Positions 11,740 to 20,667 of a DNA stretch of 64,000 nucleotides are shown in pieces. How positions within the stretch are numbered: the stretch's first letter is position 1; each line of letters begins with the position of its first letter. This DNA is from Lasiosphaeria ovina. Its lineage: Eukaryota; Ascomycota; Sordariomycetes; Sordariales; Lasiosphaeriaceae. The stretch lies in assembly GCA_033439765.1 (NCBI GenBank), contig JAULSN010000009.1:1240001-1304000 (forward strand). Reading direction: 5' to 3'. Below the pieces are notes generated by a model. The model saw nothing but the letters and a program-made list of their open reading frames with translations. It made no database searches and was not told the DNA's origin. The position numbers were made by a program, and so were the translations under genes.

Positions 11740-12025
11740 GTTGCATGCTGGAGCGCGGTTTGTGCAAAGCCCGCGATCGCGATTTCTCTGTAGTTGCAGC
11801 GCGGCTTGTACAAGACGTTTCGGACAAAGCTTGCATGCATGCAGCATTTCTCCACTCCCCTGAAAGGACAGGGCAGCATTTTTCTCAAAGAGGTTCCTTT
11901 CTCTGCGCTGCCATCTCTGCGGTGCATGTTCCTTCCCGTCCAAGAGTTCCAGTTCCACTTCCGTCACCAGTTCCAGCGCGGTTTGGCCAAGACAATTCGG
12001 ACAAAGCCTGTATGCGGCATTTAAG
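11740..12025 (+). repeat. Degenerate tandem repeat block upstream of the first nuclease-like gene
   Basis: Units share GCGCGGTTTGTGCAAG, TTCGGACAAAGCCTGC and ATGCAGCATTTCTCCAC, with about three imperfect copies. The same words recur at 13380-13790 and 15310-15420, so each nuclease-like gene is flanked by this block. Just downstream, 12080-12135 holds four short CTGCATCTCTG units that are also partly present before the second gene. Confidence 0.75.
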
Positions 12026-12245
12026 GCTTCTATGACAAGTCAACCAGCATTTGGGCGTCTCTCTCTTTCTCTTTCTCTTCGCTGCATCTCTGTGCTGCAT
12101 CTCTGCGCTGCATCTCTGCGCTGCACGTCTCTCCCCGGCGCATGTCCCTTCCCGTCTGCGTGCATATCTCTGCGCTGCACGTCGCACTCTGACAAACGCA
12201 CCGCAATTCCTGATCCTGACGGGGCAATGCTTGACAGACGTGGCA

Positions 12246-13349
12246 ATGGCAGCCTCAACCGCAATTCTGCAGCAGCAGCAGCGTCGTTCCGCCAGGCTTG
12301 CCCGACGCGACAGGGACAAAGATAGGGACAACGACCCAATCTCTAACCGAATCGCCGAAGAAGACGACGACGATATAGAGTTCAAGGACCCAAACTACCA
12401 CGACTACCTTAAGTTCAACTACATCTTCTTCCAGCATCCGCAGAAACAGCTTCCCGACACCGTAGCCGCCCACGTCGCGCAGATGGCCTCCACAATATCC
12501 AAGATGCCTGAGCTCTCCCCGGAGACTGTGACCAAGGTTATCTACGGCCTGAATGACCTAGGTTTGGGATGTGACGAGACCCAAGTCGGCCAGTACTTCA
12601 AAGACTTTCTCTTTCCTAAAGGCGACATTCTAGGGTTCCTGACCAGAATATTATTAACCCAAGTCGACGAGCAAATAGCTCGTCACCTCGTGCCCAACAA
12701 CCCAGCGGCACTATCGGTAGTTTCGCAGCCACGACCTAACCTACTTTATGGGTATCCGAGTACCGCCTTCACCTCGGACCAATTAATCACATTATCCAAC
12801 CTCCATCCGCAGATTAACAACTACGCAAAGGCGGCCACCAAACTCTTCCTCCCCTTCTTCGCTGTCGAGTTCAAGGCTACCGCAGGGACTGGAGGAAGTC
12901 TCTGGGTTGCGGGGAACCAGTGTGCTGGCGCTTCGGCCGCCTGCGTCCAGGCCGTCAACCAACTGAACACCAGACTTGGAGGTGCCGGATATATTAGGCG
13001 CATTCCTAATCTCTGCTATAGCCTGGCTCTCGATAATAACCTTGCTCTGCTATATATATCGTGGGGAGCAGTCGAGGAGGGCGGCATCTATATTCAGCGG
13101 GTGGCTTATTTCATGCTATCAAGTCTAGAGGAGTTTACACGCCTCCACCAGTGGGTGGCAGCCATTCTCGACTGGGGACGAAGACGCCTGAGGGGTATCA
13201 AGCTCGGTCTAGATCATATCGCCCAAGCAGCGCAGCAGAAGGTGGTGTTCTCAGCTGCCAAGTCTCGGCCGGGCCCGCAAGGCAGACCAGAGGGCGGTCC
13301 AGCGCGGAAGAGAAGACGGTTGGGAGGGGGACATCATCAAGAGCTTTGA
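12246..13349 (+). CDS. Putative PD-(D/E)XK-like (DUF7924-like) protein, copy 1, 367 aa
   Basis: This ORF is intact. The ATG at 12246 was chosen because the paralog starts at the matching place with a similar Gln/Arg-rich leader (QQQQRRSARLARRDRDKD); the frame is open further upstream, but that part is the 5' repeat. An acidic stretch follows (residues about 38-46), then a helical region (LSPETVTKVIYGLNDLGLGC). The core has PRPNLLYGY (N165), a hydrophobic strand FLPFFAVEFKA (E208, K210), then SLWVAGNQCAGASAAC. The VEFK strand after an LYGY motif and the NQC motif are features I associate with fungal DUF7924/PD-(D/E)XK nuclease-like proteins, and the Asp usually expected before LYGY is Asn here, so activity is uncertain. 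The C-terminus is basic (KRRRLGGG), as for a nuclear protein. A tandem paralog begins 578 bp downstream with a conserved leader. Confidence 0.75.
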   Translation: MAASTAILQQQQRRSARLARRDRDKDRDNDPISNRIAEEDDDDIEFKDPNYHDYLKFNYIFFQHPQKQLPDTVAAHVAQMASTISKMPELSPETVTKVIYGLNDLGLGCDETQVGQYFKDFLFPKGDILGFLTRILLTQVDEQIARHLVPNNPAALSVVSQPRPNLLYGYPSTAFTSDQLITLSNLHPQINNYAKAATKLFLPFFAVEFKATAGTGGSLWVAGNQCAGASAACVQAVNQLNTRLGGAGYIRRIPNLCYSLALDNNLALLYISWGAVEEGGIYIQRVAYFMLSSLEEFTRLHQWVAAILDWGRRRLRGIKLGLDHIAQAAQQKVVFSAAKSRPGPQGRPEGGPARKRRRLGGGHHQEL

Positions 13350-13379
13350 GCTTCCGCTTTAGGGTATTCCGCTTTTGTA

Positions 13380-13790
13380 TCTAGACTAGCTTTGAAGACA
13401 AAAGGCATTTCGGACAAAGCCTGCGAGTTTCTCCACCTCCGAGTTGCCCCCAAAGGCAAGGAGCGCGGTTTATGCAAGACTTTATTCGGCAAAGCCTGCA
13501 ATTGCAATTCCTCCACAGCGGCTCCAGCGCGGCTTGTGTAAGACTTTTCGGACCAAAGCCTGCATGCAGCATTTCTCCACGTCCCTGAAACGTCCAACGG
13601 GCTCCGGCACTCTCTCTTCCCCTACGCTGCACCCCTGCGGTGCATGTCCAAGGCTTTTCTAACAAAGCCCGCGATTGCAGTTTCCACACCAGTTCGAGTT
13701 CTAGTTCCAGTTCCACTTCCGTCACCAGTTCCAGAAGGCTTTATTCGGACAAAGCCTACATGCAGCATTTAAAAAGAGACTCCCATGATA
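13380..13790 (+). repeat. Degenerate tandem repeat block between the two paralogs
   Basis: Contains several imperfect copies of the GCGCGGCTTGTGTAAGACTT / CGGACCAAAGCCTGCATG unit seen upstream of copy 1, ending at CATGCAGCATTTAAA before the conserved ATAAGTCAACCAGCT leader. This fits duplication of gene plus 5' flank as one segment. Confidence 0.75.
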
Positions 13791-13926
13791 AGTCAACCAG
13801 CTCCAGCACCCTCTTTTTCTTTGCGCTGCTTCTCTGCGCTGCACGTCTCTTCCCTGGCGCATGTCGCTTCCCGTCTGCGTGCATATACCCATCTCACTCC
13901 GACAAACAGGTCACCATACGTGTGCA

Positions 13927-15258
13927 ATGGTAGCCCCAACCGCAATGCAGCAGCAGCTGCGTCGTTCCGCCAGGCTTGCCCAACACTTGGGAAAACACAG
14001 GGGCAGCGACAGCGACCCAGATGACATATATAGCCCTGGCGGACACCCCGACGACCCAACCTCTGACCCAATCTCTGACCAAATCTCCGACCAAATCTCT
14101 GACCCAATCTCTGACCAAGACGACGACGACGACGACATGGAGCGCGTCAAGGACCCAGACTACCACGATGACCTTCAGCTTAACTACGTCTTCTTCCGGC
14201 ATCCTCAGGAACAGCCTCCCAACACCGTGGCCGCCCACGTTGCGCGGATATCCTCCAAAATGCCCAGGTTACCTAAGCTCTCCCCGGAGATTGTGGCCAA
14301 GGCTATCTACGAGCTAGATACGCTAGGTTTGGGATGTAACGAGGGCGATATCAGAAAATTCTGCAACACCTATCTCTTTCCCAAAGGCGCGGGAGGAAGA
14401 AGGTTGTTATCATCAGAGAATACGAACATAGCTCGTCACCTCGTGCCCAACAACCCGGTGGTACGATCGGTAGTTTCGCGGCCACGACCTGAGCTACTTT
14501 ATGGGTATCCGACTACCGACTTCGCCTGGGACCAATCAATCACATTATCCAACCTCCATCCGCAGATTAACAACTACGCAAAGGCGGCCACCAAACTCTT
14601 CCTCCCCTTCTTCACTGTCGAGTTCAAGGCTGCCGCAGGGACTGGAGGAAGTCTCTGGGTTGCGGCCAACCAGTGCGCTGGCGCTTCGGCCGCCTGCATC
14701 AAGGCCGTCAACCAAGTCAATACTAGACTTGGAGATGCCGGGTGTATTAGACGTATTCACAATGTCTGTTATAGCCTCGCCATTGACAATAACCTTGCTC
14801 AGCTGTTTGTGTCGTGGGGAGCGATCGCGGGGGAGGAGGAGCGGGAGGAGGAGCAGCAGGAGAGGGAGGAAGAGGAGGAGGAGGAGGAGGACGATGACGA
14901 CGAGGAGGAGGACGACGACGACGAGGAGGAGGAGGAGGAGGAGGAGGAGGAGGAGGAGCAGGAGGAGCATGAGGAGGAGGACGACGAGGACGACGAGGAC
15001 GACGAGGACGACGAGGAGGAGGACGAAGACGAGGAGGACGACGAGGAGGAGGGGAAGAAGGAGAAGAAGAAAGATAAAGAAGGTAACCTATCCTTCTACA
15101 TTCAGCGGGTGGACTGTTTCCTACTACTAAATCCGGAGCAATTTTCACGTCTCCACCAGTGGGCGATGGCCATTCTCCATTGGGGACAGGGGGAACGGTT
15201 AAGGCAGATCCGGTTCGCTCTGGATTATATACAATCAGAGCAGCAGATGGCGGAGTAG
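13927..15258 (+). CDS. Putative PD-(D/E)XK-like (DUF7924-like) protein, copy 2 with acidic insertion, 443 aa
   Basis: This is an intact paralog of the gene at 12246. Shared blocks include QQQLRRSARLAQH near the N-terminus, IARHLVPNNP, PRPELLYGY (E189 where a catalytic Asp might be expected), FLPFFTVEFKA (E232, K234), SLWVAANQCAGASAAC and the C-terminal RLHQWAMAILHWGQG. At the point where copy 1 goes directly from SWGAV to YIQRV, copy 2 carries about 85 residues of almost pure Glu/Asp (residues about 303-387) encoded by GAG/GAC/GAA repeats, ending in a KKEKKKDKEGN linker. The insertion keeps the frame and leaves both flanks aligned. It also lacks the basic C-terminal tail of copy 1 and ends at TAG 15256. 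Function is inferred only from motifs; a structural or regulatory role is equally possible. Confidence 0.75.
   Translation: MVAPTAMQQQLRRSARLAQHLGKHRGSDSDPDDIYSPGGHPDDPTSDPISDQISDQISDPISDQDDDDDDMERVKDPDYHDDLQLNYVFFRHPQEQPPNTVAAHVARISSKMPRLPKLSPEIVAKAIYELDTLGLGCNEGDIRKFCNTYLFPKGAGGRRLLSSENTNIARHLVPNNPVVRSVVSRPRPELLYGYPTTDFAWDQSITLSNLHPQINNYAKAATKLFLPFFTVEFKAAAGTGGSLWVAANQCAGASAACIKAVNQVNTRLGDAGCIRRIHNVCYSLAIDNNLAQLFVSWGAIAGEEEREEEQQEREEEEEEEEDDDDEEEDDDDEEEEEEEEEEEEQEEHEEEDDEDDEDDEDDEEEDEDEEDDEEEGKKEKKKDKEGNLSFYIQRVDCFLLLNPEQFSRLHQWAMAILHWGQGERLRQIRFALDYIQSEQQMAE
14833..15090 (+). repeat. In-frame GAG/GAC microsatellite inside copy 2
   Basis: About 250 bp made almost only of GAG, GAC, GAA and a few CAG/CGG codons. 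Antisense and other-frame translations (polyleucine, polyproline, polyarginine) are shadows of it. It interrupts the conserved core precisely at a junction seen in copy 1. Confidence 0.9.
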
Positions 15259-15441
15259 GAGACCGTATTTCCATGTACATAGCTGCCAGCCAGCTAGCCG
15301 CCTAACGGCTTTTTCTTCTCAAAGCTTTGTCGCACCTTCAATTTCTCTACAGTCCCAGCGCGGTTCCAGTTCCATCGCGGTTTGTGCAAGATAATTCCGA
15401 CAAAGTCTCCACCTCTGAGTTGCCCTTGTCTTTGGGCAAGG

Positions 15442-15854
15442 ACCAAGTCTGGGGGGTGACCTCTACTTTTCCGACGCTACTTCCCATGCAGATGCAGGCG
15501 CTGTTATTTTGGGGTTACCTCCCTTCCCCTTCCGGGTTTCATCCTCCTTCGCCGTCGAACATAGCGGTCTTGTGGTTTGTTTTGGGGATCCAACAAGGCA
15601 AAGGCGGGCGCGAACACAAAGTGTCTTCTTATACGTCTACGACAGGCCCATCCTCATCTGAGACGTGATACCTACCGGCACCTCGGAGGGAATTCTCAGA
15701 CCTGCTCCTGCTCAGAGAGGACTCGGTACTACCTCTACCTCTGAGCAGGTCTGAGAATTTTTCGAAAAGGTCCCTCAGAGGTGCCGGCAGGTATCACGTC
15801 TCAGATGGGGATGGGGCCTGTCGCAGACGCAGAAAAAGCCACTTTCTGTTTGTG

Positions 15855-15889
<35 letters not shown>

Positions 15890-16095
15890 TGTTGGATCAC
15901 CAAGACAAACCACAGCACAGGCTAAGAGTGCCATGTTTGACGGCGAAGGAGGAAAGAACCTGGAAGGGAGGGAAGGAGCGCCTGCACGGGAAGTAGTGTC
16001 GGAAAAGTGGAGGCCGCCCCCAGACTTGGTCTGGCAGTCTCCAGTCTCTCTAGGCAGTGGTCAGAGGTTCATCCCGCCCGGGGATACAAGACACA
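15442..16095. mobile_element. Fold-back (long inverted repeat) element
   Basis: The left arm (15442-15707) and right arm (15748-16036) are imperfect reverse complements. The inner 50-60 bp are nearly perfect (CTGAGACGTGATACCTACCGG on the left against CGGCAGGTATCACGTCTCAG on the right) around a loop of about 40 bp. Outer words also pair: GGACCAAGTCTGGGGG with CCCCCAGACTTGGTCTGG, and GATCCAACAAGGCA with TGCCTTGTTGGATC. A (GCCT)n run lies in the right arm at 15853-15888. A third partial copy is at 55265-55440. No transposase is present, so this is a non-autonomous, MITE- or Foldback-like element, or a rearranged duplication. Confidence 0.7.
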
Positions 16096-16583
16096 CACAC
16101 AAGAGTACTATTGCTTTTCACTCCTCTCTCATAATAGGTAGGATCTTCTTCGACCACCTCGCAATGCGCCTCAGAACTAGGGATTCCGATAGAGGTTTGG
16201 TAGCAACCACCACTACCACCGCCTAGGGAGCGCATCATATCATGCTGAAAAAAAATAAAAAAAATGCTGCAGTTGTGAGTGGCCGGCCTTGGACCTTTAT
16301 TAGAACTGGTTCCCAGCTAATAGACCGCGTAGATGGTGGCTGGCAGCTAATGCATATGTCCATTCCCGGGCTATTGGAGCTTGACGTGCCTGCCTGTCGA
16401 TTCAACGTGCAGACGACGCAGGGCAGGCAGCCAGCCAGCTGTGATAGGAACACAACACATCAGCCCCCCGCGACGACGCAGGCAGCAGCCGTAGTACCGT
16501 CTTGGATTGGGCCATCATCTTCTGCCATTTCAGAGTGAATTGTCGTGATGATAACATCATCACGACCTTTTGAAGAAAGTGAG

Positions 16584-16835
16584 TGCTATGGTCGTTCAGG
16601 GACTTCAGGGGAAGGCGTCACGTGAGGGGCACGTGACCCGTGTTGATACCCGCTACAGGGGTAGGGGGAGGACCACCAGGGCTCAGGAACGCACGGGCTC
16701 TCGACCGTGCGTATTTAAGGAGGATCGGGCTTGCAGAGACTTCGCTGCGGGCCAGAGGTTAGTGCTGCACACAATAACCACCTAACCTTTGTTGCCTCTG
16801 CCACTCTTGACACTCTTGTCCCAAAGACCCTTACA
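16584..16835 (+). mobile_element. Solo LTR, 252 bp, with 5-bp target-site duplication GTGAG
   Basis: The element begins TGCTATGG and ends CCTTACA (5'-TG...CA-3') and is bracketed by GTGAG at 16579-16583 and 16836-16840. The duplicated segment at 20671-20690 preserves the empty site, GAAAGTGAGTCGAAAGG, with a single GTGAG. Inside are an E-box-rich CACGTGA region, a TATTTAAG box near 16711 and a pyrimidine-rich 3' part. A related copy (about 80% similar by eye) lies at 44209-44453 on the other strand. No internal coding region remains, so recombination between LTRs is the simplest origin. The superfamily (Gypsy or Copia) cannot be decided without the internal region. Confidence 0.85.
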
Positions 16836-16984
16836 GTGAGTCGAAAGGAAAAACCGTTCGGTGGCTGCTATGCAATGGAATACGGTGATTTATAATACAT
16901 ACAAAAAAGCGACCCCAGCGTTACCCAGCTGCCTTTTTTCGTGCCAGACACCCACAGGTGGTCTATAACAGTCGGTGCGCGCGC

Positions 16985-17966
16985 ATCAAAGCTCTTGACG
17001 AAATCCTCTTCAATATCTCTTCCGCTCTGGTCTTCTCTTCCCCTCTCGACTGCCCTCTAGACTGCCTTCCAGGCCCGGCCGCCGAGACTTGGCAGCTCCG
17101 GACACCTCCTTCTGCTGCCTGCTTGGGACACCACCTTGTGCTAGCCTGCCTTCTGCTGCTCTTCTGCTTGGACGATGTAATCTAGAGCGAGCTTGATGTC
17201 CCTTGGGCGTTCTCCTTGTCCCTAATCGAGAATGGCTGCCACCCACCGGTGGAGGCATAAAATGTATACTCCGGGATATAATAGTAAGAAAGAGTCCACC
17301 CGCTGAATATAGATAACTTGATCACCCTTGTCCTCGACTCACCACGACACATATATAGCTGAGCAAGGTTATTATCGATAGCGAGGCTATAGCAGAAATT
17401 GTGAAGACGTCTATCGCTTCCGGTATTTCCAAGTCTTATATTGAGCTGGCTGACAGCCTGAGCGCAGACGGCCGAACCGCCCGCTCACTGGTTGGCCGCA
17501 ACCCAGAGATTTCCTCCAGGCCCTACTGCGGTCTTGAACCCGATGGTGAAGAAGGGAAGGGGAACCAGAGGCTGCGGGACGTATGTGGCATATGGCCATG
17601 GAGCTCGAGTGATATATTCAACTATGCGGACGTGATGGTGGTCGTTAGATAACCACAGAGCAGGTCAGAGTGTATTTATAAGACTACTAATAGTATCGTT
17701 ACCGTTGGGAGGAGGTCACGAGCTATCTACGTGTCGGGTGCGTGTAAAATTCTTCTACTTGGGAGACCTTTAAGAAAGAGATAGTTTTTGAAGTAGTCGC
17801 TTATATCGCCCTCGTTACGTCCCAAACCTAGCTTGTCTAGCTCGTAGACAACCTTGGCCACAATCTCCGGGGAGAACTTAGGCAGTGTTGTGGAGGCCAT
17901 CTGCCTGATGTAGGTGGCCACGGCATCGAGAACAGAACCTGCATGTGCACCCTGACGTCCTGCCAC
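16985..17966 (-). pseudogene. Broken third copy of the PD-(D/E)XK-like family
   Basis: On the minus strand 17966-17727 reads FSPEIVAKVVYELDKLGLGR then a short SDYFKNYLF run, matching SPEIVAKAIYELDTLGLGC of copy 2. Downstream come IARDLLPTVT (for IARHLVPNNP), LLCGYLTT (for LLYGYPTT), a frame-shifted equivalent of EFK...SLWVAANQ at 17500-17560, CYSLAIDNNLAQL near 17375, and the 3' end at 17010-17258. Several stops and frameshifts are present and the N-terminus is missing from about 17930 onward. The 5' break lies close to the 3' end of the HNH-like relic. Confidence 0.8.
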
Positions 17967-18031
17967 CTGATCCGGACATTTGTCTGCATTCTAACTTGGG
18001 CGGCGGTTCTCATGTACGCAGTCCTCTTGAA

Positions 18032-19933
18032 CTAGTCTCCGCCGTGTCGGAGACCGAGGTCGGCGCAGTGGCACATGCTCCGGAGGATGATCAGCTTGAT
18101 CGAGTCGGGCCAGGTCTTGTTCACGCGCCGCTCGGGCTGGTCGGGGTCATCAGAGACAGCCATGCCCGGGAGGGGGTGACCGCTAGCAGCTGGGGCAGGT
18201 GGGGCTACTCGCCCCCTCCCGTTCCACCCGGCTCTCCCTTTTGACGAAGCCGCATCCTCTCCCTCGGACGAAGCAGCATCCTCTCCCTCGGACGAAGCCG
18301 CATCCTCTCCCTCGGACGAAGCCGCATCCTCTCCCTCGGACGAAGCCGCATCCTCTCCATCGGACGAAGCCACGTCCACTTCCGGCATGTACAACTTGAT
18401 ACGTCGTATGGCTTCGTTATAGGCCGCGCGCTGGATCGATCTGCCCCAGCGGTCCGCCGCATCGCTATCGAGGACCTTGGCTTCCACGGCCGCCTCAAGG
18501 AGGAACTTCCAATCGCTACGCAGGAAGTCCTCGTGGAAGGCAGGGCCCAGGCCGCCCTCGGGTGGCTCGCCACCAAAGATGTCCTCGAGCGCGCCGGAGG
18601 CCTGCGGGCCCGCGATGAGCTTCTGAACGGCGTAGCGTATCTCCAAGAATCGCATATATGGCAGCGGGCGGCCGTCCGGATCGGCCGTGAACAGCTCGTA
18701 TACATCGCCATGCTCGAGGTTCGGGAACGTCCCGTCGACGGACCTACGCCGGAAATCCACAATAGTGCCCTTTCCGCCGTGGTCCCAGGCACCTCTGACG
18801 AGGCCGCCCCGCTTATCCAGATCCTTCAGCCACACCACCTGGAGGTAGATGCTATGCTGGGGGTCTATCGGGTGCGTAATGGGACGCATCGCAAACCTAT
18901 GCCGATCCCAGAAGTCGTAGGCGTCCACGCGAAGGGGGAGGATATTTCGCAGCTCCTGGCCGCTAATAGCGAGCTCTTCGATCTTCTCCAGAGGCCAAAA
19001 TATCTTCAGCGTATTCCAGAAGTTCAAGGCGTATATACCCGAAGCTCTCACGTCCACGATATGTGCCCCCACGGCCGGCCCGCCGCCAGAGAGAAGGCAG
19101 CGCCCGTCGTACCATTCCGACGACACCGTAGCCTAGGCGGCCTTATCTTTGGAGGAACAGGAACGGACGGCCTCTTCTACGGAGGAGAGGTTCACGATAG
19201 CCGGCGTGGCGTATCCAGACGCACCTAATTTCTGGCGCTTCGAGGGTGGCTCCTCGTCCTCGTCCTCGGCCGCCGCAACCGCAACCGCCGCCGCCGCCGT
19301 CGTATTCGTCCAAGCGTCGAACAGGCTCTCGATTAGGGGTATATATTAAATATATAGACGCTCGAAGTAGTCTACCAAGGTCGACGACTCGTATTCTTAT
19401 AGATTAGCCTTCATAATGGCCACGTCCAATATAAAAAGCTTTGAGGACGGGTCGTGCAGCACCGCCAGCAGGCAATAGCCTAGCTTTACGTAATTCGCCT
19501 TCTGAACTACGGCATCGCTGCCTGAGGCGTGCTCGTATGCGATGGCCGAAACCTCACCGCGGACGTATTCTGTGAACCGCTCCTTCAGCTCCTCCTCCGT
19601 CTTGGGATGAGGGCGCGGCGGTTGCGACGACGACGACGACGACGACGACAACGACGACGACGACGACCACGACGACTGCGACTGTGACTCATAGGGATAC
19701 GCCTGGGCACTCGGCACATCTAGTGGCGCCAGGGGGTAAGCCGAAGCACCAAAGAGCTCGGCAATACCGGGCAACGATGCCACATCTCGTGCGGGAGCCA
19801 GGGCGGGAGCCGGAGCGCCCAAGAGCTCGGCAATACCGGGCAGCGATAGGTGGACGGGCAACCAGTCGATAGACCTGGTCCCGACGAACTTGACCTCGAT
19901 GGGCCTGGGCCTGGGCGGACCGCTCCGAGACAT
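18032..19933 (-). pseudogene. HNH-endonuclease-like gene broken by three nonsense codons
   Basis: A single minus-strand frame runs from ATG 19933 to the stop at 18032, about 630 codons, interrupted only by TAA 19399-19397, TAA 19348-19346 and TAG 19135-19133. Each could come from CAA or CAG by one C-to-T change. The reading across them is continuous (KANL*EYESSTLVDYFERL, LYI*YIPLIESLFDAW, KDKAA*ATVSSEWYDGRCLL). The region after the last stop resembles fungal HNH proteins: CLLSGGGPAVGAHIV (Cys and AHIV), FWNTLKIFW, then NILPLRVDAYDFWDRHRF, where family members usually have His in place of the Tyr, so the site may be dead. A fivefold SSEGEDAA array and a Ser-rich, Pro-rich N-terminal half are disordered. 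The longest surviving stop-free part is 19126-18032 (364 aa). Confidence 0.65.
18243..18362 (-). repeat. 24-bp minisatellite, five units, coding (S)SEGEDAA
   Basis: Units of GACGAAGCCGCATCCTCTCC-type sequence repeat with exact 24-bp phase and one or two substitutions (GCA for GCC, ATCG for CTCG). They encode an acidic eight-residue repeat inside the HNH-like relic. Confidence 0.9.
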
Positions 19934-19940
19934 GCTCTCG

Positions 19941-20095
19941 GTGGTAGTGGTGGTGGTGGTGATGGTGATGGTGGTAGTGGTGGTGGTGGTGATATGTCTC
20001 GGATCTCGACAAAGGACACGGGAATCAAGCCTGGGCCGCCGAGTCTTCCAATCGGCTTTGCAACAGGTGGTGGTGGTGGTGGTGGTGGTAATGCA
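19941..20095. repeat. GTG/CAC trinucleotide tracts
   Basis: Two tracts (about 19941-19992 and 20067-20090) of GTGGTGGT-type sequence, read as polythreonine, polyhistidine or polyvaline in the various frames, lie just upstream of the HNH-like relic start. They are low complexity and not evidence for coding. Confidence 0.85.
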
Positions 20096-20309
20096 ATAGA
20101 CTTGAGACCAGGCAACGGGTCGTCGTGGCACTACGAATCTTGTAGAAAGAAAGAAGAAAAAAGTTGGCTCCTGGTAAACGGGGCGGGGGTCCTCTTAACC
20201 TGGCCGTCGGGAGTGGGTCTACACAGTGTCACGTGAGTAGCAGGGATACCTGCGGCCGCCCTCGCCAAGAAATCTTAGCAGCTTCTATGCAGCCTGATGC
20301 AGCATCAAG

Positions 20310-20592
20310 CTTTGGAACTCGTCACGACCGAGGCTGATGCAACCACCGACGCCATACAAGTTCAAGGTCCCCTCACCATCAACAAATTGTCGACATCACG
20401 ACCGAGGCTGTGATGCAACCACCGACGTCATGGAAGTTCAAGGTCACCTCACTAAGGGACAGCATCGACAACTGTCAAACGAGCTTTAGAACTCGTCACG
20501 ACCGAGGCGGAGGCCGAGGCTGATGTAACCGCCAACGTCATGCAATTTCAAGGTCCTCTCACTAAGAAATAACATCGACAAATCGTCGACAT
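20310..20592 (+). repeat. Three imperfect tandem units of about 90 bp, dispersed family
   Basis: Each unit carries CACGACCGAGGC, CAAGTTCAAGGTCCCCTCAC and ATCGACAAATTGTCGACAT-type words. Related units occur at 32805-33010 and, reversed, at 59577-59745. The consensus stays open as ELVTTEAVMQVQGPLTKEQH in one frame, so the repeat may derive from a coding sequence; downstream ORF 20591-20794 continues IDLSFASSFRDTNLNARLFE. Confidence 0.65.
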
Positions 20593-20667
20593 GGTGCAAG
20601 CACGAGGCCACAACATAGACCTCTCTTTCGCCTCATCTTTTCGGGACACGAACCTCAATGCTCGTCT

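Noticed and set aside
14545..14970. Minus-strand 141-codon ORF rich in Leu and Val
   Set aside because: It is the antisense of the acidic GAG/GAC tract and the conserved core of copy 2; the plus frame has paralog support.
14501..15130. Plus-strand 209-codon Arg-rich ORF overlapping copy 2
   Set aside because: Out-of-frame reading of the same microsatellite; no paralog conservation.
20310..20592. CRISPR-like regular repeats
   Set aside because: Units are about 90 bp, diverged and without unique spacers; this is an ordinary tandem and dispersed repeat in a eukaryote.
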